The position numbers and the translations under genes are program-made. DNA of 64,000 nt from Poecilobothrus nobilitatus (taxonomy: Eukaryota > Arthropoda > Insecta > Diptera > Dolichopodidae), in NCBI GenBank assembly GCA_947095535.1, contig OX352773.1, positions 5,518,001 to 5,582,000 on the forward strand. Direction: 5' to 3'. Below, in pieces: positions 15,140-28,372 of this stretch (the first letter of the stretch is position 1; every line of letters begins with the position of its first letter). The notes beneath the pieces are model-generated. The model was not told the origin of the DNA and ran no database searches. It saw only the letters and a program-made list of their open reading frames with translations.

Positions 15140-15530
15140 TTTAAGTTCCAACCTAATGCTTGCGCTGCGTTATATCGACAAAGTGCAAAACAGAGCTGTT
15201 TGTCTTATTGGGAATCTAAGTGTTACCTTAACGTTTACTCCACTTTTTCATCTCAATACTTTCAGATAATTGATCCTGTTTTACAGATACCTTGTATAGG
15301 GGTAAACACCTGTTCTAAAGAAATAACAATAATTGCCTCAACTCAATGTATTGCAACGTGAAATAAGGACGTGAATACAGCATTCGGAAATTCGTTTGTC
15401 ATCGTACGTTTCCTTTATAGAACCTTATTTCAGTAGGTACATGTGTTTCTAAAAGTTGGTAATTCATATGTGTACGATATAACATAATTTAAGAAAAACA
15501 TTAACACCCTTCTTCAAAATAACTCTCTAA
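15140..15530 (+). pseudogene. Decayed non-LTR retrotransposon, C-terminal reverse transcriptase region
   Basis: The segment encodes LRYIDKVQNRAVCLIGN, then after shifts LILFYRYL, FGNSFVI and YVYDIT.FKKNINTLL. These follow in the right order the region downstream of the reverse transcriptase palm in jockey/RTE-like elements (an LDKVQRRAIRLIGD block, a LFYRYFHG block, a GNSFVPRTCRLWN block and a FKxNVN block, recalled from the families). Several stops and frameshifts make it non-functional. Clade not resolved. Confidence 0.65.
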
Positions 15531-15924
15531 ATTTTTTCTTTCATCCTCCATAATCCTAATTATTCTCAAATCCAATTTTCGAAATAATCCTTCTCTCATT
15601 CTTTTCCTCAAAAACCAAACTATACATTGTAATTATTAAAAGACCCATCCGAAAAAAAAAAAAAATTTAAAAAGTAAAAAAAGAAAAAGTAGTAAAAAAT
15701 ATATTTAACTTATTATGTAATTTTTAAAATTTTTATTGTTATATTTTCTTAAATATATTTATAAAAAAAAAACTTAAAAAATAGAACTTATATAGTAAAT
15801 GTTTCTATCAGACTTAACTTTCATTTTATCATTCTTATTTCTTAAAGAATGAGGTTGTTGAATTCAAATGAAAAGAAACAAGGTAGAATGTAAACCAACG
15901 GTTTTTAAAAGCGCACATTTCCAA

Positions 15925-17080
15925 AACTCAATACAAACTGTTTAGAAGTGTGACTTACACAAAAATTTGAAAATTTCATGTAATAAGAAAAAATGTGAAA
16001 ATAGGACATTTTTAAAATTTTGGGGGGCTATAAGTCCGGAATCCTATATAACTAAGAAAAGCCGTTAACACACGTAAAAATATATTATTAAACCTTTAAT
16101 TTTCATGTCTTCCCGAAGAAAAATTTGTACAGGTGCCTAAGTTACAGGTGTCTAAAAATAGCAAATTTTCAATTTTTGAGGCGTAATAACTCTTAAAGAG
16201 GGGGTGTTACTAAAAAATTTTCAGGTTCCTATCTAAAAGGGGTGCCGGAGTTATGAAAAAAGAAATTTCATGCAAAATGTGGTTTTCACATAACGGTAAA
16301 TTTAAATAGTTAATTACAAAATATTACATAATTTTGATATTGTTTTATAAAGATAATAAAATTTTCGATCTTCTGGCGGTTTTAGATTGCAAAATTATTA
16401 CGCAGAGCCCGAGATATATACATCTGAAAATGGGGCTTTTTCGCAATTTTGAAGAGCTGCAGCTTTGGAACCCTTTACAATTAAAATAAACCTTTAACAC
16501 ACGTAAAAATATATTATTGTAGCTTTAATTTTTATATCTTGCAGAAGTAAAATGTGTACAGGTTCCTAAGTTACAGGTGTTTAAAAATAGCAAATTTTCA
16601 ATTTTTAAGCCCTAATAGCTCATAAACAGGGGGTTGTCCGAAAAAATTTTCTGAGCAAACTTATACTAATTCTAAAAGTTCTTTCTTGCCTCAAAATTTC
16701 AAGCTTCTATCTAGAAGCGTGCCGGAGTTATGAAAGTAGAAAAATCATGCAAAATTTGGTTTTCACATAACGGTAAATTTAAATACTAAATTTAAAAAAA
16801 ATGTATAATTTTGATATACATTATAATATACCTGTCGAAATACCTGTCGAATGACGTTTTCAGATTGAAAAAATCTTAAGCAGAACATAAGATATATGCA
16901 TTTAAAAATAGGGCTTTTTCAAAGTTTGAGGGGCTGCAGCTCCGTAATGGGGGGGGGCTACATGAAAAAGTTGTTCCACAAAATAATTTTTTTATGAGAC
17001 CTACCTATGGTTAAAATTTTTTTTCTCTATCTTTAACGGTGTAGAAGTTTTGTAAACAGACGGACGGACGGACAGAGTGA
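15925..17080 (+). repeat. Tandem 425-bp repeat, copy of a dispersed family
   Basis: A block from about 16073 recurs from about 16499, a period near 426 bp. Shared pieces include CACGTAAAAATATATTATT, GTACAGGT.CCTAAGTTACAG, AAAATAGCAAATTTTCAATT, GTGCCGGAGTTATGAAA and GGTTTTCACATAACGGTAAA. A partial third unit precedes (15925-16072). The block ends in a G run at 16949-16957 and a (GACG)n stretch at 17059-17076. No open reading frame spans it. Related single copies lie at about 1.1 and 26.2 kb on the other strand. Confidence 0.8.
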
Positions 17081-17109
17081 AACTAATAAGCATATTTTTT
17101 CAAAATTTT

Positions 17110-18060
17110 TTTGGAAATGTGCTAAAAACGTTAACAAAATATCAAATTAATAGAGACAAATAACTAAAGAAAAATATAGAGAATAAATACAGAGAATAAA
17201 GAATCTATATAATTAAAAAAGAAATAGTTGACATTTTGTTATATATACTTACTTATTAATATATGTATTTTTAATGTGTCAGTACAAAAAGTTTATTGTC
17301 TTTTAAAATAATATCATAAAATTACCACATATAAGTAAGTAATATGATATTATTAAGTTTTATGACAATATATTTAAAAAAAAACTTTACAACTTTTTTT
17401 TGGTTAAATAAATAAATTAAATTTTTAATTAGATTATACACATTTCGGGATGGTTCATTGACCATTTTGATTGAAAAGTTTAAATAAACATTTTAACATT
17501 TGAAAAATTTTAATAAATATTTGAATATTTGAATTAAATAAACATAAAGATGTTCTTTTAATTTGTAAATATGAGGTATACTATGGGAAGTTTAAAATTA
17601 CTTCAATAAATTAAACAATTTTTGACCTACTAACTATAACTAAATAATGGGAATTTTTATTAGAATGATTTTTAAATAATATTTTACTTTTAAAGAAAAT
17701 ATTCAATTATTTATTGTATTTGTACCTAACCTATAACAATATTTTTATATTTAACTTTTTAAAACTTTTTTTTTTTAAAAAACTTAAAAAGTTAAATATA
17801 ACATTCAATTACAAGTTATTCAAAGTTAGTTTCTTTTTTGATATTTTTGAACTTAAGAAATTCTCTAACATTTCCCATCACACTTACTCTTACAACACAC
17901 TTATATTTCATAAATTACAATTTGAAACAACAAGTATGATGCATTTTCATCTCTAATCGAAAATTAAATTATTTTATACACTTTTGAAAGCGTTTACTAA
18001 AAAAAATAAATTTTTAAATTTGATTTTTATACTAATTTGGATTATTTTAAAGTTTCAACT
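17110..18060. other. A/T-rich spacer, nothing recognised
   Basis: Between the 425-bp array and the 18.1-kb TIR element. The 80-codon frame at 17714-17956 is low-complexity and has no recognisable motif. Confidence 0.7.
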
Positions 18061-18071
18061 CGTTATAGACC

Positions 18072-18390
18072 GTGACATCCAAATTGCATAAAAAAAAGTG
18101 TTTGGATGCGCTACAAATGCACATAAAGTTTTTTAATGCATTGTAAAACCGATGTTTCGCGTCTAAATACAATGTAAATGTAATACAATTTATAAAAACT
18201 TTTTCGCCAGTTAAATAACAATTCAAACTCACTATCAAATTGTCAAAGATAAATTAAAAGTGTCCAGAAAATTTTAAATGCAAAAATTTTAAACAAACGC
18301 ATATCATAGGCGGTGTACAAACTGTCATAATGCAATTTGCATCATACTACTTTGCATCGGACGCTTTTTTTCATGCAATTTGGATGTCAC
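18072..18390. mobile_element. TIR element (MITE), 319 bp
   Basis: The left end GTGACATCCAAATTGCAT at 18072-18089 is exactly complemented at the right end (18373-18390), and similarity continues through the adjacent A run to about 38 bp. The interior is non-coding with many TGCATT/AATGCA words. Target duplication not clear. Confidence 0.8.
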
Positions 18391-18399
18391 TAAGACTAT

Positions 18400-21300
18400 A
18401 ATTAAAAAATAATTTAAATAGAATAGTTTAATAATTTTATTAGAAATTATTCATAGACAAAACTAACTACAAAAAATATAAATGAAATAAAATTATTTTT
18501 TGGAATAATTTTTATAAAAATATTTAAAACTAGCTGTTGGCCCTATGGTAGATTTTATTTTTATATACATACCTACCTACATATTTATTTTTGCAATCTC
18601 GGAATAATGTATAATTTGTACTTTGTCAAATAATGCAGTAAATAGAAAAAAAAAGCTATTATTTGTAATTTATATACAAAAAAAAATATGTTTCCATCCG
18701 GAATTGTACCTGCACACTACCGGGTCAGCGTCAGACACACTAAATATGTACTAATGAGAAGAAATGAAAAAATACTATAAAAATATTTTGTAACTAAATT
18801 AAGCTAACTTAATGTAAAAAGTGGATAGTAATAAGAATTTATCATGCACAAAAAAGACGGAATAAAAAATAAGCGATTTGAAATTGAAACCAAATTCATT
18901 TAGAATAAATATTCATTTAGGTACCCACTATATCCGGATATATACACACAATTCCAATTTTAGTTATCCCTATACCTAATAGATTATACTCGCACACTAA
19001 TAAATTCATTTGGGTTCCCGTAATAAAATTACATTATAAAAATATATAGTGCTGTTCGTTTTTTTATATGTTTGCACTATGCACAGACACAGTGGATATG
19101 AAAAATAGAAAAATATATTGCACCTACCTCTTGAAAATAGACTTTTTTGGTTGTATGAAAAATGCATTAGGTTTGTAAAAAAGAATGAAAATACTTCCTA
19201 TAACTATACTTTGATTACAATAAAATTTGGATTACAATACTCATAAACAAATTATAATAAAATATTCCTGCTTCATATAAAATATTTGTTCGGCCCTGTT
19301 TCTTTATATTCAAATCTATAAAATCAATTTAAAATAAAAAAAATCAATTCGAAAAAATGAATGAATGAAAAAATAAATTTTTTTTTTTTGTTTTTTTATG
19401 ATTTTTTTCTTTCTCTTTAACCTTTTATAATGTATCTAAGTTTGAAAAATAATATCTATACTGTATACACTGGCTACTTATGTATATTTTATTTTTTTTC
19501 TGCAATATAACACATCCAACACAACACTTTAAAATGAATGCGTTTGTTACACATCATTTTTCTGGACAAATGCATACATATAATATACTTAATTACTCTG
19601 CGCGAATTTAACAAATAAAGTTCTAATTAAAATAATTTCATTTTTATTCTCACTCTTGCTATAAACACTATTCCGGACATCGGACAACAAAGTGACTTAA
19701 AATTAAAAAAAAAAATGAACATACATATGCATTCTTTTAAGTGTTTACTCACAACACAATTTAGTCTACAGACGGTCAACCAAAAAATGATCGTCGCCGA
19801 AATTTAGATATTTCTATTTATTTCCGCTGATGAAAAAACTATAAGGTTTGATATTTATCTCTAAAAAAAAATTAAAAACATCATTTAAGTATTTGGAATA
19901 ATCAGTGTTTCAATTCAAATTTCTTTTTCCTAAAGTTTTTTTTTTTTCTGATGAAAATGAAGTAAGATAGAGTCGCCTGTTACCGACCGGCATAGTTATT
20001 AAAATTATTTTTTTTTTTCGAATTTTGCCTAACTATAAAATTTTATTTAAAATTATAATTCTAACAAAAATGGATTCTATTAAATATTGAATATTTACAA
20101 TCACATTTGTAATATAAATTTTAATTGAAAAAAAAATAAGTTTTAAAATTTTGCAAATTTTAATAGACCTGTCGAATGGACCTATTACTGGCACATGAAA
20201 TTTGAGTTAAAATTGATTTTGAAAATTCCGTTAGTCCAGAACAAAATGAACTAAATAAAATAATTTATTTATTTAAGTAAAAAAATATAAATTAAGTATA
20301 AATTCCTATTATTGAGCAAAAAATCACTAATTTCCAATTTTTCTTGAGGTAATTTCTCCTCACTTCAGTTTTTGAAATTTTTATAAGTTTATAAAATTTA
20401 ATTTTTTATTCCAAAATATTCATACAATATATTTTTTTTAATTAAAATCTGTACTTCTTTGTTAAATTCTTACTCTTTTTCAATGCTTTTGTATATAAAC
20501 ATCATAGAATGAGAAAATTTACGCAAAATACTTATGTATGAATATTTTAAAATATTTATTTCACATATTATTATTATGGCTGTTGCAGTTAACGTTTCCG
20601 ATAATAATTAGGTTAGTTTTAAAAATATTGAGTCACTGTTTAATAAATGGCGTTTGACTTTATTATAGTATGATAACGATAAAACAAAAATGTTTCTACT
20701 ATAATAAGTAATTTCTCCAAAAAAAAAAAAAAAAAAACTTTTATTTCATATTATTTTTCGTTTGTTGCTTTATTTTTATTGTATTATTTTCACCATTATG
20801 TTTTTTGGTTATCTAAAATTTATTATAATTGTAGGCGTTCTGGATGAAAACGAAATACACAAAATAGAAGAATTTTTTTTTTGTTTTTTTTTTTTTAAAG
20901 AATTATAATCAAAATCGAGAACAGATTTAAAAAAAAAAAGCATCAGACCAAAAAAAAAAATTATAATTCTTTTCTTATATACATAAACAATTATTTAAAT
21001 TGGAATATATTTTAGCACATTACTAAAAAAAAAAAACAATTGAAACAACATATGCTAATTAGTTAAATTCCGTCCGGTTGTCCATTCATTCATACAAAAT
21101 TACAAAACTTTCTATATTAATATCAAATCAAAACTTAATTTAGTAATAGTCCCTACCAGTTTTGGGGTCACGATACCTCAAATGTCAATATAAATTTCTT
21201 CATATATAACTATAATTTAAATTTACCGTTATATGGAATTTTTATGTACATTTTTATAAATTTTCATTTTGTACAATTTTACAATTCTTAGCGTTCTAGA

Positions 21301-24300
21301 AATGTGCTTTTTTTTTCCAATTTTTTATTTTTATTTTATTTTTTAACCAGAAGCAAACTTTAAAGTTAATTAAAGCCCAAAACTGACAAACACAAACAAA
21401 ATTACCCATAAAAAAAAAAAATACAAAAGATCAAAGCTCAAAATGTTTTTTTTCCCTTTAAAGTTGTGAGTGAGTGATAAAAAAAAAAAATTTCAAAGAA
21501 TAAAAAAAAAAAAAAAATGCCGAACGGTGAAAATCAAATTAAAATACAACAAAATGTTTTTATTACAACAAAAAAATTAAAAAAACGTACACTTCTTATT
21601 GCTAATAGCATTTTGAAAATTTTGCTTTTTGATTTATTTAAATTTTAAATTTACATTTTTAATAATTTATTTAGTTACAAAACATCTTTTTGATATTGTT
21701 TAAAATATTTAAATTTTTCTTTTACTTTTTAAATATTTGCGAAAATATTACTTAAAAAAAAGTTTTGCAAATACTTATATCACTAAAACAGAATGTTAAA
21801 ATTCTAACTTAACGTTTAGATCACATGTTTTTTTTCAATCATCAATTTTGACAGATTTCGAACAAAAACTAATCAAATATTGCTTTTATGATATTAAAAA
21901 TTTGTCCATTATTTCGTTCTCTAATTAACGTCTTAGTCACCCACATTTACGTACTGACATCATAAACAATAAAAAATTCAAAATTAAATATTTAATTTAT
22001 AGTTAGCGTTGTTTGAATAAAATATCCAAATTTTGGATTATTTTTGAAAAATTGTCTAAATTGTAATCATCAATACAACATCATTCAATATTTTTGGAAG
22101 GCAAAAACGGAAATTGGTTCCAACAAAACCAGAAATAATATATAGCTACTTTTCGTTTATATCATATTTGTTCCATGGGGACGGGATTGACTTAATAACC
22201 CCAGAAATATTACCAAAATTAATTCCGGTATTAAATCATATTCTAAATACCACCAAATTAAAAGTTCTTTTGAAATAATTTAATATATTTGGTATGGTAA
22301 ATATAATAAACATCTGAACACTCATTTACTACTGTTAACTATTCAACCTTTATTATAGGTATTATTCTTATTATTAGTTACCTTAATTATTTTTTTTCTT
22401 GTTAAGATAAAGATAATATCTTTTATAAAATTTTCTGTTCTCATTCTTTCAAGCATTAATACTATAATTGTATAATGTCATTTTTTTGTTTTTTTTTTTC
22501 TTACTTTCTAAGCTCCTAAATACCTTTAGAAATCATTCCCAGAATTTTAATTATTTAAGGTAAGTAAGAAAAAAAAAATTTTTTTTACACATTTTCTTTT
22601 TCTATGTTTTGATTTTTTGCAGCAACCAAAAAAAATATATATAAATAATTTGTATCCTATGGTTATTTTGATTAATGATACTAATTTGAATTCATTTAAT
22701 TCTATTCTGAATTCGATTTCATTTTTGGAAATGATGATGTTCATTTTTTTGATATATTTTTGTTTTTTGTTTTTTTGGCAAATTAAATAAAAATAAAAGA
22801 TGATCATGAATATTTAAAAATGAGCGTATCTGTATAACTATATACTTATAGTTATAGTGTATTTATTTTTGAACAATGTACCATAAAAAAATTGGTATAT
22901 ATCCAATCTATATACATAATATACATAATTATATTATATGGTTCAAAAAATATTGGTTTTTTATTCAAAAAAAAAAATTATATTTAAGAAAATTTGATCT
23001 TAAGATTCACTAATTTATACCTAAAAAAATAAAGTCTAATTTTCAAAGTTTTCTTTTTGCTGTTTGTTTTTATTCGATTACATTTTAAGAGAGTTTCAAT
23101 TATTAGGTATTTAAATATTTAATTGAAAAAATTGTTTGCCATATAATTTAAATTTAATTTGAATGGAATTTAACTTTTAATGAAAGTTTATATACTTATC
23201 CTCTTATTTTATCGTATTCGAATTCTGGGAGTTTATTCAATATATACAACAAAAAAAATTGAATTCATATTTATATATCACAGATAAAGTTTGTAATATA
23301 CATTTTACAATATTTGAATTAACGGTAATTATTTAATTATATAAACAAATTGTTTTTAAAATTAATCTATTTTAAATAATCAAAACCGCTGAGATACGAA
23401 GTGTGAGTTTACCTGGTTTTAATTATATCAGAAAGAGATAGCTATATACTTACTCTGAAGAATAATAATAATGAATTGAAGAATCAAACTTTGCAAAAGA
23501 AATATATAAAACTTGCTAAAATATGGAGCGATCGATGAGCTTGGTAGAATTTGGTCAACACAGTTGGTCTAAATCTGAAAAGCTTGAAAACAACACATCT
23601 ATAGAATGCCAATACGCTCTGAATATAACAATATAGGAAGCAAAAGTACAAGAACTACGAAATCATATAGAAGCACTTTACATATCTATTGGAATGTGAT
23701 ATATACAGTATACGTATACGTGCTATAATATGAAATAAAAATTGTAAAAATCGTATAAATAATGGTTTAAGGAGACTTTTATAAGCAAATCGTATGAGAT
23801 TATGATATTATACTTAAGTATAGTACCTATAAAAAAGTTTCGATATTTAATCATTTCTTTTCCATATTTTGATATACAACAAAATAATTATGAGATGGTT
23901 AATTTAATTTATTTATATACTTTTGTTTTTTATCAATTTCATTCATGTTTTTATTATTTATAGGTAGTGGGTGACTTTGAACAAACTCTCAAAAATATTA
24001 CGAGAGTAAATTTTATTTGAAAAAAACATTTATATATATATATACATAAGTATGTATATATCTATTTGTTTTTATTATTTTTTAAAATTAAGTATTTTCT
24101 TTTCAAATAGATGAAAAAATTTTAAGAAAAAATTAAACAAATTAAAATATAACAAAATATACAAATGATTTTCAAAGATTTTTAAAAAGAATTTTTTTTT
24201 GTTTTTAATTTGGTATAATTGTTTTGTGTATTTTTGAATAAGAAAAAATTTTATTTAATTTAATTAAATATGTTAATATAAAAAAAGAAAAAAAAGGAAA

Positions 24301-26010
24301 AAAAATTTCGCAAAATTATTTCAAAATTACTTAAAGAGAGATTCAGAATTTTTTCATATAAAAAGAGGAATTTTGCAAAAAAAAAAAAAAAAAGGGTCTT
24401 TAAAAATTTGTAAACATTTGTAATTTCATACTTAACAAATAATTATATATACTTACCTAATTATAATATATATATATATAAATTTCTTAAACAAAAATAA
24501 AATTTTGTTAATTAAATTTTGTAATAATGTTAATTAGATGTGTTATGGTTCAATTATCTCACATTATATACAAAATACATACTAATTTAAATTGTTGAAA
24601 ATTTTGATTTATAAAAAAAACAAAAAGTAATACTTAGGGGACTTCCCAAAACTTTGGATCGCCTTCAAATAAATAAATAAATGGAAAATTCAGTAATTAA
24701 TTTTTATTGTATACAAATGCCGAAAAAAATAGGTCATGAACTAAAATCACTATAAATTTCTTTTCTAATTGACCGGAAAAAGGACAAAATCTAAAAAGTC
24801 AGTCAAAATTTTTTATTCCAGTTTTGCTCTTAATTTTAATTTTGACCCGAAAAATGTTTAGAAAAGAATGGAAAAAGAGCAACATTTTTGTTTCCAGTTT
24901 GTTACATTATTTTTTTTTTTTTGTTTTTTGGCAACTGACGAATGACAAATTTTATTAAACTATAGTTGTTTATTACAAATTTAAAAGATCCGACTGTGGC
25001 GATTTTTATAATTTAGACAATTTCATGCTATGCCTTATTTCTATTCCTTTAACTTTTTTGCAACAATTCATTTTGCACAAAATTTGTAGCATTATTTTAT
25101 TAATATGTTCTTATTACTATTTGACTGATCTGATATAGGCATATTTTTTAATGTTGTCATTCTGGGAAGTGCAATACTTTATATGCACCGACAATTAATT
25201 TCAGCTCAAGTTTTAAAAGAAAATTTTGCCCTCTGCGAGTTTTGCTCTAAATTTTTTTATCATAAAAGAATATGAAAAAATTTTCAGGGTTGCATTTTTT
25301 TTCAGGAAAAAAATAGAAAAAATATGACCTAAAAGAAAGTGCAGCTTAAAGTTAATTTTTTTTTTCAAAAAATAAATAAATTTTATTAAAACTGATTCAA
25401 GATTCATTCATTATTTAACAACTTTTTTAAAATATTAACGATGACAAAAAAAAATCTCAGATCAATGAAAAGTTTATTAATGATTTATTTAACTTTGCCT
25501 TGTTAAAAGTTTCAAAATTATATTTTTTTTTTATATATACGATTAAATATAGGTAAGATATAAATAAACTTTGGTATATATATTATATAATGTAGTTATA
25601 TATAAGAATAAAATCGTAAGTAATCAATGATAAATTGTTATGACAGGTAAATTTTCTTGAATTGACAGTTATTTTTTATGTTTCTTTCCTTTAAACAAAA
25701 AAAAAATTTTTTTTTAATTTATTTTACGTAATTTATTTATATACGTACCTATACGTATTATACAATTTAAGAAAAATTGTCAATAAATTTAAGTACATGT
25801 CATCTTATTTGAGGTAAATTTACAAATAAAACAAAAACTAAAGATTTTCTATTTCTTTTTTTTTATAATTTTATTTACAAAATTAATTATAAAAATGTCA
25901 TTTCAAAATAATTATTTTATATTTTATACACTAATATGATACTTTTAATCTTTAATTTAATTTTAATTCTTTTTTAGAAAAATTTTTGTTTTTTTTTTTT
26001 TGAAAAATTT
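18400..26010. other. Gene-free A/T-rich DNA
   Basis: Many A and T runs and short microsatellites. A slightly more complex patch at 23390-23700 has no open frame over 60 codons and no family match that I can see. Nothing else can be supported. Confidence 0.65.
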
Positions 26011-26014
26011 CCTT

Positions 26015-26370
26015 GTTAATTTCGCTTTGTTCGTCTGTACGTTTATCTGTTTACAAAAGTTTTACATCGTTTAAAATCGAACAATTAACCATCGATATAG
26101 ATCTTTATTAAAAACTTAATTTTCTAGAAGAACTTTTTTATTTAGTTACGGAGTTGAGATCTTTGCATAAGGTAAAGCATAAGCTTCTTCAGTAAAAAAG
26201 ATTTTGTAATTCCCCCTGTTTAGATGTAAAAGAATTTAAGGTATGAAATATTGAAAATTAACTTCGACACATGTGGAAAGTTATTTATAGTAAAACACAA
26301 AAATTAAAGCTCCAACATTATATTTTTACATGTGTTAACAACTTTTCTTATAATTAAGTATATAGGGTTT
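26015..26370 (-). repeat. Single diverged copy of the 425-bp repeat family
   Basis: On the minus strand it shows AAGAAAAGTTGTTAACACAT, then GTAAAAATATAATGTTGGAG and CTTTAATTTT, matching the start of the array unit, and ends with GTAAAACTTTTGTAAACAGA followed by a decayed (GACG)n-like segment at about 26030-26050, the same terminus as at 17059. So both ends of the family are visible here. Confidence 0.7.
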
Positions 26371-26729
26371 TCTTAAAATTGAAAAAAGGTTCTCTTGATT
26401 TTCTCAATTTTTTCCCTAACATGAAATTTCTTAAAAACTTTTAGTGCAATTTCATCAAAAATATTTTTTCTTTTAATTTTGCTTATCACTGATTTTAAAT
26501 AATATTTTTATGGCAAATATTCTGCAATGTAACAGAGTTGATTTGTAAGTATTTGTCGACGGCACTAAATTAACTACATTAGTCATATATTTGTCCTAAT
26601 CGAATCACTAAATCAATTAGAAGCATTTCTTAATTAAATTATTTTCAGCAATAAATAAAAAATAAAAATAATAGTTATTTAAAATAAATGCAGCTTTTTT
26701 CACTATAGACTAAGAAAATACTCTTAACT

Positions 26730-26975
26730 TGGAAGCAGAAACTTAATTCTCTGTAACGAAAATATTCAATTTGAAAATAATATTAGAAATAATATTAAAT
26801 ATCTCGGTATATTTTTGGATCATATAATTAACATAATTCATTAACACATATCAATTACAAAATAAAAAAATGAAACTCACTATAATTAAAATACTTTATT
26901 CTATATTATCAACAAAAAATCAAAATTATCGATACCCAATAAATTTATTAATTAAACTTGTCAATTATATTGATT
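26730..26975 (+). pseudogene. Decayed non-LTR (jockey-like) reverse transcriptase fragment
   Basis: An open stretch encodes NENIQFENNIRNNIKYLGIF then LDHII, the YLGIxLD block after the catalytic domain of jockey-like reverse transcriptases; about 70 nt later in the same frame comes LFYIINKKSKLSIPNKFI, resembling the usual LYPLINRKSKLSxxNK block. Stops interrupt the rest. A relic only. Confidence 0.6.
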
Positions 26976-27368
26976 TTATATATTGTTTATTTTTCCAATT
27001 GAATATTTAATAACTAATAGATGTAAATGGTATCAACCTAAATATATTACATAATATATTACGGATTATAAGCTGCTGTCTGTTAATGTTTATGAAAAAA
27101 TAAATAAAAATATTAATATTTAAATAATAATTAAACAAATTGTTTTGATTTAAAACCAAAACAATTTATTAGAACAAAAATATATACAATTTAATTTTTT
27201 AATTTCAAACTGATTGCTAATTATTTTTATGGTAAAAATAACTATATAAATTTGATTAAACGTACAATAGATTTGATTTACACGGAAGATAGGTTTAATA
27301 TTAAAGCTCGTGTACATCAAAATTAAAATGATTTTTATATGAAAATATATCTAAAACAAAAACAACCT

Positions 27369-27557
27369 GGGGCCTGGTGTAAGAGCGTATGAAATACGCT
27401 ATTTAACATCGAGGGAGTGTATGTGTTCGAATTCCACACACGTCTTAAGAATAGTTTCCCCTTACTACATTTGCAGTCACACCTAGAAAGAAAAGGCTGT
27501 GTAATTTACTTGTCACATTATAACATAGTGGTAATAAACTAAAAAAAAAAAAAAAAA
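27369..27557 (+). mobile_element. tRNA-derived SINE, second copy
   Basis: Same family as the 46.9-kb copy: head GGGGCCTGG with a short deletion in the A-box region, the shared block GAAATACGCT, B box GTTCGAATTCC at 27425-27435, and the same tail block containing GGCTGTGTAATTT and a TGTCACATTA segment, ending in a run of A at 27541-27557. Possible imperfect target repeats AAACAACC and AAATAACC flank it. Confidence 0.83.
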
Positions 27558-28320
27558 TAACCAAAAAAATAAAAGTAAGACACTTAGAAAAATATAAAAA
27601 TAACAGTTTCATAGAAAACATAACATTTATAAAATAAAAAATATAACTAAGTAATATAAAAATAATTATTCCATTGTACAGAAAAAAAAAAAAATATGTA
27701 CAATAAAATTTTATTATGTACAAAAGAATTGTAAAAAGCAAAAGTGATATTTAAGACTGGATTGACTAATTATTATCAGTATCAGATAACCACTTACATA
27801 AATCTTTTTACTTGCAGATATAATGTCAGTTTCAGCGCTGCATTAAAGTATTTGATAAAATCTGTAATTAACAAATTAGTTAAATCTTGATAGATTTCCT
27901 CATATTCACTTATCAATTTATTGGTATCGAAGAATTCACCTTATATTTGGATCGTTTCGTTGAAATAATTTCCCAATTTTCTACCTAATTCAACTTCTAT
28001 TAAAGTAACTGTACTGATTCACATGACGGAGGAATCAGATGATTATTCACACATATAGGATGAAGAATTATCATTTTTTTTTTAGATTTGTTATGTACAA
28101 GTATTTTATTTTTTTCTGAAAGAATGGGTTCAAATTAACGACAATTAAATATGTATGAATAACGGTAAATAATTCATTTGGACTAATTTTTTTTTGAGAA
28201 AAACCATATAAGATAGAAAACGTGTAAGTAAAAGTAACGTGTAAAACGGAGGATAGAAAGTATCTGAATAGTACCTACTTAATTTAAAAAAATTTCTGTG
28301 TTCTATATATTTTATATACC

Positions 28321-28323
<3 letters not shown>

Positions 28324-28370
<47 letters not shown>
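28324..28370. repeat. (TA)n microsatellite
   Basis: An uninterrupted run of about 23 TA units, the longest dinucleotide repeat in the window. Shorter TA runs are at about 2558, 10581 and 43527, and a TATATACA-type run at 31895-31938. Confidence 0.95.

Positions 28371-28372
<2 letters not shown>

Noticed and set aside
18535..18560. AACTAGCTGTTGGCCC, resembling a common conserved word of insect repeats
   Set aside because: Only a short word matches and no element boundaries can be drawn.
23390..23700. Less A/T-rich patch that might be an exon or retroelement piece
   Set aside because: All frames are broken and no ordered motifs could be matched.
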